A stretch of 5,850 bases of DNA, from contig CAMNMO010000190.1 of NCBI GenBank assembly GCA_946544695.1, positions 1 through 5,850 of the forward strand. The letters are read 5' to 3'. Shown here piece by piece: positions 5,701 through 5,850 of this stretch. The notes beneath the pieces were generated by a model. That model ran no database searches. It saw only the letters and a program-made list of their open reading frames with translations, and was not told the DNA's origin. The first letter of the stretch is position 1; each line of letters opens with the position of its first letter. A program made the position numbers and the translations under genes. The stretch comes from an uncultured Ruminococcus sp. Its GTDB lineage: Bacteria; Bacillota; Clostridia; Oscillospirales; Ruminococcaceae.

Positions 5701-5850
5701 TGTGTGCACCTCCCACTATCTCGTCGAAATCAATACTTCCCTTATTGATATTGATTATTCTTCCGCCGAAATAACGTACCAGATCATGCTCATGAGTTAC
5801 CATGAGAATGGTCGTGCCGCACTCGTTGATGCCTTTGAGCAGTTCAACTA
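5687..5850 (-). CDS. ftsE: Cell-division ATP-binding protein FtsE, C-terminal 53 residues only
   Basis: This is the end of the cytoplasmic ABC ATPase that pairs with FtsX at the division site. Only the C-terminus is present; the Walker A, signature and Walker B motifs lie beyond the window. The fragment begins in the helix before the switch strand (VELLKGINECGTTILMVTHEHDLV). It includes the H-loop histidine of the T-H-E-H-D stretch, then GGRIININKGSIDFDE, the usual closing strand pair of FtsE and related ATPases. The stop codon lies inside ftsX (14-nt overlap). Identification rests on this fragment plus the adjoining ftsX. Confidence 0.9.
   Translation of the reverse strand, partial: VELLKGINECGTTILMVTHEHDLVRYFGGRIININKGSIDFDEIVGGAHSEDQ
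5709..5714 (-). promoter_or_regulatory. Ribosome binding site that fixes the ftsX start
   Basis: The minus strand reads GGGAGG, 8 nt before the GTG at 5700. The alternative GTG at 5709 shares a base with this site and could not be used with it. The site lies inside the ftsE coding region, consistent with translational coupling. Confidence 0.75.

Overview
The window looks like part of a chromosome from a low-to-mid GC Firmicute. Clostridia, and within them an Oscillospiraceae/Ruminococcus-like anaerobe, is my best guess. The evidence is the strong AGGAGG-type ribosome sites, the TTGACT/TATAAT promoter, the ftsE-ftsX pair followed by secreted M23 peptidases, and a Cys/His-rich insert in those peptidases that I associate from memory with this group. 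Genus-level placement is inference. All five supported genes lie on the minus strand, so transcription runs from high to low coordinates. The plus-strand open frames are shadows.

Layout in transcription order. (1) 5850-5687: the last 53 codons of ftsE, the ATPase of the FtsEX ABC-type complex. (2) 5700-4795: ftsX, its four-helix membrane partner, which overlaps the ftsE end by 14 nt. A hairpin with a T-run follows at 4731-4774. (3) A short intergenic region with a likely promoter (about 4667-4694). (4) 4627-3029: a secreted 532-residue protein with an N-terminal coiled coil and a C-terminal M23 (LytM) domain. (5) 2993-1095: a paralogous 632-residue protein 35 nt downstream, with the same coiled-coil and M23 architecture plus an unusual Tyr/Asp/Gly- and WTDPNQT-repeat N-terminal region and an acidic tail. 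A terminator lies at 1041-1072. (6) A consensus promoter (1007-1035) drives ilvB (921-1, truncated by the window edge), the acetolactate synthase large subunit.

Functional reading: FtsEX in other bacteria uses ATP hydrolysis in the cytoplasm to switch on a coiled-coil peptidoglycan hydrolase or hydrolase activator outside the membrane (EnvC in E. coli, PcsB in streptococci, CwlO in B. subtilis). The two M23 proteins here have the coiled-coil plus hydrolase plan expected of such partners. Both keep the complete M23 catalytic residue set, so they should be hydrolases themselves, unlike E. coli EnvC. The duplication, the Cys/His insert shared by both copies and the divergent low-complexity segments are the most interesting parts. 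ilvB is a separate metabolic unit (branched-chain amino acid synthesis) with its own promoter.
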